Part shown: positions 1-10,299 of the stretch, in pieces | Layout of the letters: every line of letters begins with the position of its first letter | Position numbering within the stretch: the first letter of the stretch is position 1 | Assembly: GCA_039881145.1 (NCBI GenBank) | Contig: JAYKKI010000003.1 | Span: 6,562,501 to 6,626,500 of the forward strand | Direction of reading: 5' to 3' | Source of the DNA: Druceiella hillmani | Taxonomy: Eukaryota > Arthropoda > Insecta > Lepidoptera > Hepialidae | DNA length: 64,000 bases | Made by a program: the position numbers and the translations under genes | The notes under the pieces: model-generated | The model's input: the letters and a program-made list of their open reading frames with translations, nothing else | Databases searched by the model: none | Told to the model about the DNA's origin: nothing

Positions 1-1252
1 CCCAATATTTCTTTTATGTATTCACATAAAATTTAAGAATTGTTTTTAATAAACACTAAGATGCTATGAGAGCTAGCTTTATAAAATAAAACATTTTTTT
101 CACGCATAATAAACTAACCGTAATCTGAACCGACGGCGATTGAATGAGCAGTTAAATGATTTTATATACTGGTTTTCCGAAAGCTTAGGATTACGCAGCG
201 TTGTAAGTTATTATGTACAAAGCATTGCCCTCTTGTTATCAGGACATTAAAATACAGGTGTTTTCAAACATTCAACGCTCCTAAATTTTTTTTACAAAAT
301 CCTATGCTTACTAATAATACGGAATTCTGTCAACAAGTCAAGATCCCTTTATCTTATTGTACTGCAAAGAGGGTAGTACAATCCATATTAGTTATGGGCA
401 TATAATATTTAGAACTGAAATATAGCAGCGGAAAAATTATAAATAGTCCAATAGTGAGCACTGAACTTATAATTTTAACGTTAGTATTTTGATTTGCTTT
501 GATCAATATAAATACCACTCTGTTTTATTGACTGATTTTTGCACTATTTAATTTCCGGATGTGAAAAACTTTAATCCAAATATCTTATATATACACTTAC
601 GCGTATCCATGTACATAAATATAAGTATATGGCATTTTCTCCCAATTACTTGAACTGCATCAAAGAATTTTTATTTTTATTTTGAGCATCTTCATATATA
701 TTGGTTTTACTAATAATATGAACAAATCATTTTATTTTCCTGCAAAACGGATGAATTTAGAATTACTTTAAAAAGCACCCGTTTGGAGGCCCAGCATTTT
801 CATCGAGAATTTCTGAATAGGGCAATAATTTAGGAGAAAGGATCAATCAATATAATGCTGACAAGTAGAAAAATCCAACAAATATTGTCGGAATAACTAA
901 AAGTTTATGCGTAAATGAAATATATTTATTAGAGAGACGAAATATATTAATAAAATTCTGAATGTTGATAAATAGATTAATATATTTAACTTTTTTCTTT
1001 ATTAGCCAGTATTTAAGTAATAGATGAAAGAAAAGTTTCTAAAGAATTTCGATAATTTTCTTATTATGTGATTCGTAACTTAATCTCGATCGCTTTAATG
1101 GTTTATGCTGCAAAACAGGTATTTAGAAAACAATTATAAAACAAGGCTGAAAACAAAGGCTATGGATAAGATCTGAATAAGAAGCTGCAATCCAAGTCAT
1201 ATTATGGCGATATTATGTTCGAAATTTAGGAAAATTATATTTTGCTAGTTAC
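1..1252. other. Intron D/E of lectin copy 1
   Basis: No coding signal. The block around 312-470 ('TTCTGTCAACAAGT' and following) is clearly related to about 37834-37960, which lies in the D/E intron of copy 3. This places the missing exon E of copy 1 off the left edge and shows that introns were duplicated with the exons. Confidence 0.6.
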
Positions 1253-1501
1253 CTTGAATAGTAGTAAATTCACCTTCCTTAAACCTGTCGTGAAAACCCA
1301 GGTGGATCACGGGACTTCTCGCACTGATCTTTCCAGATGACTCAGATTCATACAATTTTGCAAGTGCCTTTGATTCTACTTCACTATTAAGGACAGCTAA
1401 GTAGGATTGTTCTGCGACACAAACGGCACAAGCATCTATCCAATTCTTTGGTTTTAAGTGCAATTTATAGCAATGTTGCATTCCATAGAGGCGACGATAA
1501 C
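1253..1501 (-). CDS. Lectin copy 1 exon D (CTLD2 first half)
   Basis: The exon is 249 nt, with acceptor TTTTGGCAG and donor CAAG|GTAACT. It encodes the long-form CTLD2 start with 'GMQHCYKLHLKPKNW', 'CVAEQSYLAVLN' and 'VIHLGFHDRF', ending 'FTTIQG'. Intact. The partner exon E is expected left of the window edge. Confidence 0.8.
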
Positions 1502-4500
1502 CTGCCAAAATTTTATTTTGTACTCAATATTTTGAAATTGACTATCTGAATTAAGATAAACATACAATTGAGATTATATAAAATCAAAAGTCGGATTTAA
1601 GCATATGCGGTTGTTCGCCATTGCGTCAACAAATGTACTGTTGTAACTTAAAGTAACGTCAAGAAACTTTACAATTTATTTATTTTATAGAATTATAAAG
1701 CATTATAGAAAATTTCTTCAAATTATAACACCAGCATTTTTTGTAACTTTGAATGTATTTTTTGGCTAAATTTATACTGGAAATAATTATATAATTTGAT
1801 TATATCTTTGCATCGGTAGTCTGCCAGAAATGGTAGAGATTTACAGCTTCTGCAATTTAGGACGAATTGTGCACCCGAAAATTTTAAGCGAACGTTTACA
1901 ATAAATATCATGTAACAATAAATATTAAGCTAAAAAATTTTGCTCAATACTTCAAATAATGCAAAATCATATGTGATGATAAAATTACAAGCTTTATTCT
2001 TTACGACGGCAGGTATGAAAAATACCAATAAAATAATAATATCTCACAAATTGAATATTTTAAATAGCAAATTTTGAAATATCAAATTTCAAATCACCAC
2101 TCTGTGCCTTATTATGTCTCATCTCTATTTGCGAATCACTTTTATTTAAAATGAAAATCATTTATTAAGATAACGTTAATTTTATACTCAACAATAAAGT
2201 AACGACACTTGAAAAAAATTAAAATAAACACTTAAAAAATGGAAAAATAATTTTTCATTTGAGAAATTTCTATCTTCAATAATTTCAACAAAATTTAACA
2301 ATATTTTATGTCAACAAATTTACAATAAATTACATTTAAATATGCATATATACATGAAGTAAATATTAAATATAATTACACTAATAACAAACTATGTAAT
2401 TCTATTTTGCGTACGCTACGCTATATGCGCATGATCAATTTAATGTTGCTACCATCGGAAACAGTTATGATAAGGCTATCTCTATTTCTGTAATTTATTG
2501 TATTTAATAATGTTCATTTAAAAAATAATAGGACTAACTACAGTATTTGTGATTCGACTAATGAGAAGTTTTGTTGTTGTCGGCAATACGATATTAAGAA
2601 AATAATAATAAAAACTGAAACAATATAATTGTGGACACTCATTCTTAAATAACAAGACTGGTGATAAAAACAATTACTAATAAATGCACCAATATTATAA
2701 ACAACCAATATTGTAACTGACTTTGCACGAAAAAAGTAAAGTAATGATTAGCATGTAACATGCCTTGATGTGATACCTCACAGTCTTTATTCCACTCCAC
2801 AGCATTCTGCGCTTTTTCACACATAAACGCGAATTTTGATTCGCAATTCACATTGTTGAGTCCAGCATGGCGGTTAAATGTCACACAATCTTGATTATTA
2901 AATGCGTCATTCGATTCGCCTTGGTCCCAACGGTGATAAATATCTTCTATCGGAGTGCCTAACAAAAAGTTACATACACAATTAAATGAAACTATGTGAT
3001 GTAGTATTATTTCTACTTTCTTTAATTTCTTTACCACGACCTAGGTTTCGTTGTATTACAACATCTTCAGGTGGGATATTATTTTGTTTAATATTAAATT
3101 TGATTGCATCATGCATAAATTGAACAAATAACGTGCCTCTTTAAGTCAAAAAGTGGACAAAAATCTACTTAAAGCAACTTGTTTCTATTCCTCTCCCGCT
3201 CTATAATTTTGTTTTGCTAGGAATACACATATTTCTCGTATCTAACCATAAATATGATTCATTTTTCTTACATTTTATCTTTTGTCAAGCATGTTTTTAA
3301 AGAAAAAAGTGTGCGTGTACTTCTGTACGCGGTTGTTAAAATACGATTTTATTAAATAAAAAATGCAATCAAAAAATTAAATTTTAAAAGTTAAACTTTA
3401 TTTCCTCATAGAGAGTAGTGAAAGATTTGAGATACATATATATAGAGTAATAAAAGACTAGAATTACAATAATTTTCATTTAATAATTAAAAAATTAATA
3501 TGCTGAAAATTTATTGTCATTTATTCATTTTAAGCTTATAATAAAGTAATAATTTATAATGTATAATGCAAAGAAATACATACTGAAAATCAACCTCACT
3601 TAGAAAAACACACTTAAAATATATTTTAAAAAGCTTAATGAAAGCACTATTTCTATCATAAATATTCACAGTAAATAAATGTTTTAAATTATATAGTCAC
3701 TATTAGATTTCTATTACTAAAACATATTATTTAAAAGCACAGATATAAATTTGATTTGTAAAAATATAAAACACGTGTTGTGTATTTACAAATACCTCAA
3801 TAAACTGAATATAGTCACAGTAAGTCACTACACATGTAAATATATGTTTAAAGAGGAACTTGTCGATTTTTGTTGCTTATTGCGAGTGCATGCGCGCATC
3901 GTTAAATTTCATTCCCAACATTTTTTTCATAACGCATCTAAAAAAACCGTTTTAGCATAGTACTTTCCAGAGATTTTATTTAAAACACCAGTAAATATTT
4001 TTTTTATTTCTTAAATGTAAGGATTGATTTTCTATATCCTCGAAGTCTTAGCTCATTTTCCAAATCTTGACTAAATTAGTACCGTAATTGTCATGGAATC
4101 TTATAGCTAGGCCAACGGATGGACGTATGATGGACGATACCTTGCCAAAAAAATATTTGTTATAGATGGAAACTACATTTCTCATAAATATTATTAAATT
4201 AAACATTTTATTAAATATCATATCTGAGGTCATAATGCTAAACTTAATTGCAAAATCTATAGCGATATCAGAAATTTTTAATGTCTAAGATTTGAGATTT
4301 AGAAATATAACAAATTTCGGTCATGAAACTTTTTAGAGAACTCCAGCATCCGTTTCCCATGTAAGAATAATTTCATTCTCGAAACCGTTCATTTAAAAAG
4401 TAAGTATATTTCAAAATTAGCTTAATTTCTAAAGAGAAATGACTCGATACATATAAAAAATTAAATGACATACCATCTAAGGCTGTAAATAAACCTTTTG

Positions 4501-4728
4501 AAAATGCCTGTACCCCTATATAGATGTCCGCAAAAGAACCTGGATTCTCTTCCAAAATTTTCTTATAAATCTCACTTTCAACCGCCGTTTTAGTTACAGC
4601 AAGTGTTGAACCTTCAGAAATGCAATATTTCCTAGCTTCATTCCAAGATTTTGGATGTATGTGTAATTTATAGAATGTTCCCACCTCAACATATAATTTA
4701 TATTCATTCCTAAAGGAAACGGTGGTAT
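1253..4728 (-). CDS. Two-CTLD secreted lectin (immulectin-like), copy 1, incomplete in window
   Basis: Minus-strand gene in at least three exons: B 4474-4728, C 2764-2958, D 1253-1501. All junctions are phase 1 and the reading frame is open throughout. Exons B+C make CTLD1 and exon D is the first half of CTLD2; the last exon must lie left of base 1. The family is a secreted, two-domain C-type lectin of insects (immulectin type) that binds microbial sugars in haemolymph; function here is inferred from family only. Landmarks are 'KSWNEARKYC' and 'GVQAFSKGLFTALDG' in B, 'NVNCESKFAFMCEK' in C, and 'YKLHLKPKNW' and 'HLGFHDRFKEGEF' in D. The CTLD1 sugar motif EPN reads ESN ('DQGESND'), so mannose-type binding may be weakened. 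The signal-peptide exon seen in copies 2 and 3 was not found up to 9 kb upstream. This is the only copy without a visible coding lesion. Confidence 0.75.
1502..2763 (-). other. Intron C/D of lectin copy 1
   Basis: AT-rich. The part around 1720-1910 resembles the matching introns of copy 2 (about 18000-18130) and copy 3 (about 39440-39560), including a shared 'cagcttctgcaa'-like stretch. No other feature is seen. Confidence 0.55.
2764..2958 (-). CDS. Lectin copy 1 exon C (CTLD1 second half)
   Basis: The exon is 195 nt, starting 'GTPIEDIYHRW' after acceptor TTTGTTAG. It carries the CTLD1 cysteines (DC, NVNC, FMC) and the linker cysteine of CTLD2 (KDC). The donor is GC (CAAG|GCATGT) where copies 2 and 3 have GT. 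A short repeat (2977-3076) sits 18 nt upstream of the exon. Confidence 0.8.
2959..4473 (-). other. Intron B/C of lectin copy 1
   Basis: Contains the partial palindromic repeat at 2977-3076. The remainder aligns by eye with intron B/C of copy 2: 'ttttgtcaagcatg' near 3283 matches 'ttttgtcaagtatg' near 19904, and 4020-4110 matches 19990-20100. No coding signal. Confidence 0.55.
2977..3076. repeat. Partial copy of palindromic short interspersed element
   Basis: About 100 bp starting CACAATTAAATGAAACTA and ending TTCAGGTGGGA. It is one arm of the element found complete at 34482-34721 and 45013-45282. The paralogous site in copy 3 reads 'gttacatattattttg' without insert, so the insert is bounded by TA on both sides. 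It lies 18 nt upstream of the exon C start. Confidence 0.75.
4474..4728 (-). CDS. Lectin copy 1 exon B (CTLD1 first half)
   Basis: Acceptor TTTCAG ends at 4729 and donor GTATGT starts at 4473. The exon is 255 nt, phase 1 at both ends. It encodes the start of CTLD1 with 'TFYKLHIHPKSWNEARKYC' and ends 'LFTALDG', where the last Gly codon is split by the intron. No stop or frameshift is seen. Confidence 0.8.
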
Positions 4729-6054
4729 CTGAAATAAAGATGGAATATTCATTACATCATTATGGTGATTTCATTAACTTGCAATATCTTCCTAAGTATG
4801 AATGAATATAACAATATTTACTATTACATATGACATTAAAATGTTTATGATATACTTTTTCAATTTATTTATGATAGATCGTGAAACATTGCTATTTTGG
4901 TGAAGGATGCATAATAAACCCTACAATTTTTGGTTTAGTATTGCTTAAAATAATGCGTAACCCGTAATTAAATTATTTCTTAATTAATTGTGTTTCAAAA
5001 AGATTTGGTTAGTCATTTGTTAAAAAATAGCTGAAGATAATTTTTGACCACTTCCATTTTTATTTTTTCTAGGCCAAACTTGGTGAATTCATTTAAAGCA
5101 CCGCAATCGTGCTACGTATTTTAATTTATTTTGTCTATGTTTAGACTACGAGTATATCTACGTTATGTCAAAGGTATACAACCTTCCTTACTATTTATTT
5201 AATTTAATTATTTTACTAATTAAATTATTATTAATATTTATTTTAACTCGTTTTATCTTATATCCTTATATTTTAAGATGCTTTGTAATTATAAACTTAC
5301 ATTATATATGTTCTCTATTCTTTCAAATAAAAGTCATATTAATTTCAAAGTTATAAAACAGTAGCTACACAGTTTTTTGTATACAACAGTTTTAAACATT
5401 TCGAAATTATTATGATTTAATATTTGTAAATTAAGTGCAATACTATCGACATCTTAATTTGAGTTCAGTAATCAAGCTATTATGATCAAAGACAATAAAA
5501 ACAAAAAAGTGATTTGAATATAATGTATATTAATTATGACAATAATTAAATATTTCTAAAAAAACATAAAAATACATGTAAATATCAGCAGTGAGAAATT
5601 TTCGTTCTCCTTTTATAGACAAATCTGTATGATTAATTCTGAAATATTTTTTGAAACTCAACATGGCAAAATATTATTCAATATTTCGACAAATATTTGA
5701 TTGGCCACAGTATTACTAGTATTTGAAACATGGTATACATTAATTGTATTAAGAAAAGTAATAACCTTTTACTAGAAATACACTTAAAAGTATTTAAATT
5801 TGTGAAATAATTTCAAAGGAATCCATAAATTTGAAAATATATTTTTTTTACCAATATGTTACGTATTTTACGATCGGTTGTATCATAAAAAATATATAAT
5901 TTAAGAATTTAAATGTTATATATAATTGGGAAACATTAATATATTTTTTAATATTTGAGAAAGTGTTGCGGATTAATGAAAAATAGTACCACATTACTTG
6001 GAAGTGCTTATAAATAATATTGAGAGGTGGTAACATTTCATAAATTATAAATTG
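4729..6054. other. Upstream intron region of lectin copy 1
   Basis: The 5041-5190 part resembles 21250-21370 in the A/B intron of copy 2 ('ggtgaatt..atttaaagca'). The site at 4785-4800 (ATTAACTTGCAATA) is the empty paralogue of the element insertion at 45001-45294. No signal-peptide exon recognised. Confidence 0.5.
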
Positions 6055-6233
6055 TCCCAAAAATTAGGCTAAGAAATATGGCCTTTCGGAAGGTTTATTA
6101 CTTGCTTTACTAAATACGGCAATTAAAGCCGAGGTTTATAAAAAAGTAATAGAATAAAATCCGGGTTCTTTTCTAGATATATGTCTAGTAGTACAGTGGT
6201 ACTCAAAAAGGTTATTCACCATCTTCAACGGTA
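6055..6233 (+). pseudogene. Lectin exon B relic on the plus strand
   Basis: Reads on the strand opposite to the other lectin exons. The frame gives 'AKKYGLSEG', 'AIKAEVYKKVIE', a TAA stop, 'NPGSFLDI', 'SKRLFTIFNG' and then GTATG, matching exon B ('RKYCISEG', 'EIYKKILEENPGSF', 'SKGLFTALDG'|GTATG). It has two in-frame stops (TAG before AKKY and TAA after VIE), and the conserved Cys is Gly. No partner exon was found on the plus strand. A dead inverted fragment. Confidence 0.75.
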
Positions 6234-7222
6234 TGTCGTCTAATTTATGATATATGTCGAATATTTCTTGTAGAATTAAAGCCAATTTTATAAGTTAGCA
6301 AAATTAAAATACTTAGTGAAATGAAACATTTTTACCTTTAAATAAATGATTCTGTAAACATTTTTAGAATGGAAATTTATTACATTCCAAAAATCTATCT
6401 CCGTGTGGAGATTTTAAACATTGCGCCAGATTGCAATTGAGCTTAGTATTATGATTCCAAGGTGATATTTTACAGATTAACGAATTTATAAAACAGGTGT
6501 TAAGATATCATTAATATGAAAACTCCATCTAAAATGAACATCCTTTTGACAAAGAATTTAGATTAGTCCGTTCTCTTATTTATATAATTGCATGACAACT
6601 ACTGCATTGATTTAATTAAGATTCGGAAGATAAGTCGAATTTAGAGATGTATGAACGTATTTTGCAGTAATAATATTAGTTAGAATTATAACGTTACTTG
6701 GAATAACATTTCCTGACTTAAAAGTAGCCTATGTTATTTCCCAGCAATAAAAAAAATGCTTCTTGAACGTCACAACAGATCTCTATGGATCAACTTGTCT
6801 TTTGCACAGAGGTAGTTGGAGGGACGGGAAATGACACCGGCTATTAAAATCCGGGGATTAAAATTTTAGCTAATAATTTGAATACAAAAGTGTGTTTGTT
6901 TGTCTTTGTTTCACGACACAATTATGGAAGAAGTTACCATACCTTTTGCACAAAAATAGTCGATAGACCAAGAAATGATATAGGCTACTTTTTATTTCCA
7001 AAAATCTCGTTTTTTTTTATTCTTATTTGAACAAAAAGGGATACAAGGGTAATAAAGAAGTAACCTCACAACGAAATCACGGATAGGTAGGATCTTTTAA
7101 AAGGCCACCTACGGAATATAAAATAGCAACAAAATCATTCCCTTTAGTCCCAAATGTGAAGGGAAAAAATTTTGTTTTCGTTATCATTTCTATTATCGAG
7201 TCACAAAAATGAAGGCTTGGAA
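6234..7222. repeat. Degenerate interspersed repeat region
   Basis: Two similar blocks, about 6790-6860 and 6940-7010, share 'cttttgcaca', 'gaaatgac/tat' and 'ggcta'. They look like decayed noncoding repeats of a kind common in insect genomes. I cannot name the family. No coding signal. Confidence 0.4.
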
Positions 7223-7440
7223 TTGAATTTCCTTCAATAATTTTAGATGGGGACTTTAATAAATTATGTTAGTCTGGAATATTATCTTGGCTTGAAATTT
7301 TCATAAAGAAAACAGGTCTGGTCGTGCCGTGCAGTGAATTTCCTTCAATCGTTTTAAATGAGATATTAATAAATTGTTAGTCTGGAATATTATTTTGGCT
7401 TGAAAATGTTATAAGGAAAACAGGACTGGTCGTGCGGTTA
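7223..7440. repeat. Diverged two-copy tandem repeat, about 107 bp
   Basis: 7223-7328 and 7333-7438 share 'gaatttccttcaat', 'gttagtctggaatatta', 'ttggcttgaaa' and 'gactggtcgtgc' in the same order, with scattered substitutions and small indels. Confidence 0.8.
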
Positions 7441-7655
7441 CATTCGAAAGTTAATTAATCAATTTAACGCTAGAATGATTATAATAAAAATAGTTTAAAA
7501 TTGTAACATTTATAGGCATTTACATAAAATACATAAAAAGATGAAAAGAACATATAAATTATGATTATGTTAATTTTGCATTTTTTTCTTGACCGCGCTA
7601 AAATATTTTTTTTAAATTATAGTATAATTATCTAATGTACATATATTTATATATT

Positions 7656-7659
<4 letters not shown>

Positions 7660-7696
<37 letters not shown>

Positions 7697-7697
7697 G

Positions 7698-7739
<42 letters not shown>
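7660..7739. repeat. (TA)n microsatellite
   Basis: Almost pure AT dinucleotide repeat broken once by 'cgtacatg'. Confidence 0.95.
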
Positions 7740-7741
<2 letters not shown>

Positions 7742-8888
7742 TATGTATTTATATATATTTTAGGGTTACTGATTTACGGCTGACCTTATTTTTGATGTGA
7801 TATATACTTCTTATTTATATTCTGCAAAACATCCGCATGATTTGCCTCCTCATTTTATGAAAAATGCTAATTTAATTCGATATTTATTTATTTAAGCTTA
7901 TGTAAAAACTTAACCACAATACGTTAAGATTTCTTAAATCTATATAATATTTCGATTTGTGACCATTCCAATTTTGATGAAGACAGCATTCTTAGTTGTT
8001 TTATTACGAAACATTAAAAATGTGACACATGGCTTTAAATAACATTAAAAAATAATGACCAAAAATATAAGTCATATTATATATTACATATCTTACGAAT
8101 ACATTCCACACACATACATATATACACATGCACACATACATATAAAAATACATACAAAATATATTTATGCATTATAAAGGACCTTGAACCTAATCTGTTC
8201 AAGTAGATATGGGTAATTGATAACTCCTGTTATTAATTTAAATAGGAAGCATAAATCTAATAGAGTTCGTGACTTGAGAGTTTGTTTATACTATAATACT
8301 AAAGCCGTGACATGTCTGTAATTTTCCACAAAGCGTTGAATTCTATCTATTTGGTTAATATATGATAAGTATTGAGGACTTTGTGCGAGCAGCAATATTC
8401 TAACGAATATTTTTGTATATTTTTATAATACGTATTGACATACTATAAAAATATACAAAACCCTAAACATTTAGTAAGTCATAATATAAAAGCGTAAGTT
8501 TAGATTTTGAGGTGCTCCCTTTCTTGGCCAATGATCATGGTTCAGGCTTTAAGTCAGGGTAACATAAAAATTCTGCACATAAACTTTTTTAAAACGTAGG
8601 GCAGTTAAATTCTTCATTGATCCTGTTACTACTTTGGCTTGGCAAAGTATTGCGTTTTGTAATAATTGGGATCCATCAAATAATTTCGAATTCTTGGATT
8701 TTTGGCTTGTCTTCGCAATGCAATTTTAACAACTAGGGGAATCGTCATTGTGCATAACTTTAACCTCTTTCAACGATTTAGCTTTTTGCTGCAACTCTAT
8801 TGGATACCCTTTTAGTTTATTTGTAAGCTCGCTACGAAAACTACCTTTTCATTTGTGTTACTCGTATGTTATAAAGACTAATAAACGC

Positions 8889-8932
8889 TTGTTGAATATA
8901 TTTGGCGTTAATTTTGTAGAAATTCATTCAAC
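8889..8932. repeat. 44-bp truncated copy of the palindromic element's tail end
   Basis: Contains GAATATATTTGGCGTTAATT, the non-palindromic end of the 34.5-kb and 45-kb elements. It is flanked by near-identical 10-mers TAATAAACGC (8879-8888) and TACTAAACGC (8933-8942), consistent with a target-site duplication around a truncated insert. Confidence 0.6.
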
Positions 8933-9174
8933 TACTAAACGCAATAATAACACGAAAAGTATGTTCAGCATCTACTAATCTATCGAATTCACTTACGTTG
9001 GTTGTACACTCAACTGACTCATTCATAATTGGCAATCCCAGGTGAGCACTTAAAAACAATTTCACTTTTACTAAAAAATATTTTGAAATTATTCAAGCAA
9101 CTAAATTATTACGTACTTGTAGAGCCACATAGCCCATACATGCATCAATTTTCTTTTTGAGTATGTCCTACACA

Positions 9175-10260
9175 TCTATATATTAATACGTGAAGCAAAA
9201 ACTTTGGACCCCTTTTTACGAAAATTGCGTGGACGCAGTAGTGTGAAATTTGGCATAATTATAGTTTATATGTAGGAGAAGTGCAGAACGCTAATATTTT
9301 TCAATAATAATGCTTATAAAGTACATTAAATCAATAAATAAAACATTACACACACTACCATGCATTTGACACACACATGTATATACATACAATTGACATA
9401 TGAGTAGTCTATAGTTTTATTTTTCCGCTGGCTTTCCATTGTAGTTTATTTGCCAGACAGTTCGCAAGTTATTGTGCTTCAACTTTGTTATTTTCTCATA
9501 TATAATAGTAAAAAAATTGATCTTTTATCTAGAATTACAGTTGTTATTATTTAATATAACATTATTAATAATAATCATAATATTAATACGTGAAGCAAAA
9601 ACGTTGTACATCTTTTACGAAAATTACGCGGACGGAGGAGTATGAAATTTGGCACAGTTAAAATTTGTATGGAGGAGTACGGAAAGCTACAATTTTTATA
9701 TAATAATGTATTAGAAACACATTAAATTAATAAAAAAAACATTACACATACTACCATGTGTTTGACACACACACTCATGTATATACACACATATTGACAT
9801 ATGAGTTGTCCATAATTTTATTTTTCCGCTGGCATTCCATTGTAATTTATCTGCCAGATAATTTCTAAGTTATTGTGCTTTAACTTCGTTATTTTCCCAT
9901 CTATAGTAGTAAAAAAATTGACCTTTTATCTGAAATTAGAGTTATTACGATTTAATAAAATATTATTAAATTTTCTAAAGGTTAATAATATCCATAATTT
10001 AAAGGTTAATAATAACCAAAATATTAATATGCGAAGCAAAACCTTTATACTCCTTTTTACGAAAATTACGCGTCCGGAGGAGTATGAAATTTGGTTTAAT
10101 AATATGGTTCACATTCACATATGGTCACAGTTAAAATTTATATGGAGAAGAGTGCTGAAAGCTAATATTTTTACATAGAAAGAGATATATAGATTTTATT
10201 AGAAATACATGCGTTTGACACACACACACATATGTACACACACATATATACTATTTTGTT
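9175..10260 (+). repeat. Three tandem copies of the Helitron 5' end
   Basis: The landmark 'tattaatacgtgaagcaaaa' or a near variant starts at 9181, 9581 and 10022, giving periods of 400 and 441 bp. Copies 1 and 2 run in parallel through 'cattacacacactaccatg', 'tttgacacacaca', 'gacatatgagt' and 'ttatttttccgctggc'. The third is shorter and runs into the gene. Each copy also carries 'gtgtgaaatttgg'-like sequence. Confidence 0.9.
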
Positions 10261-10299
10261 TATGGTTGAAGCCTATGGTCAAACTGAGATTACTATTAT

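Larger units (their letters stand above)
7441..9174. other. AT-rich intergenic DNA with simple repeats
   Basis: Holds a (TA)n tract (7660-7739), a CA/TA-rich stretch (8100-8160) and a short element fragment (8889-8932). No gene recognised. Confidence 0.5.
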
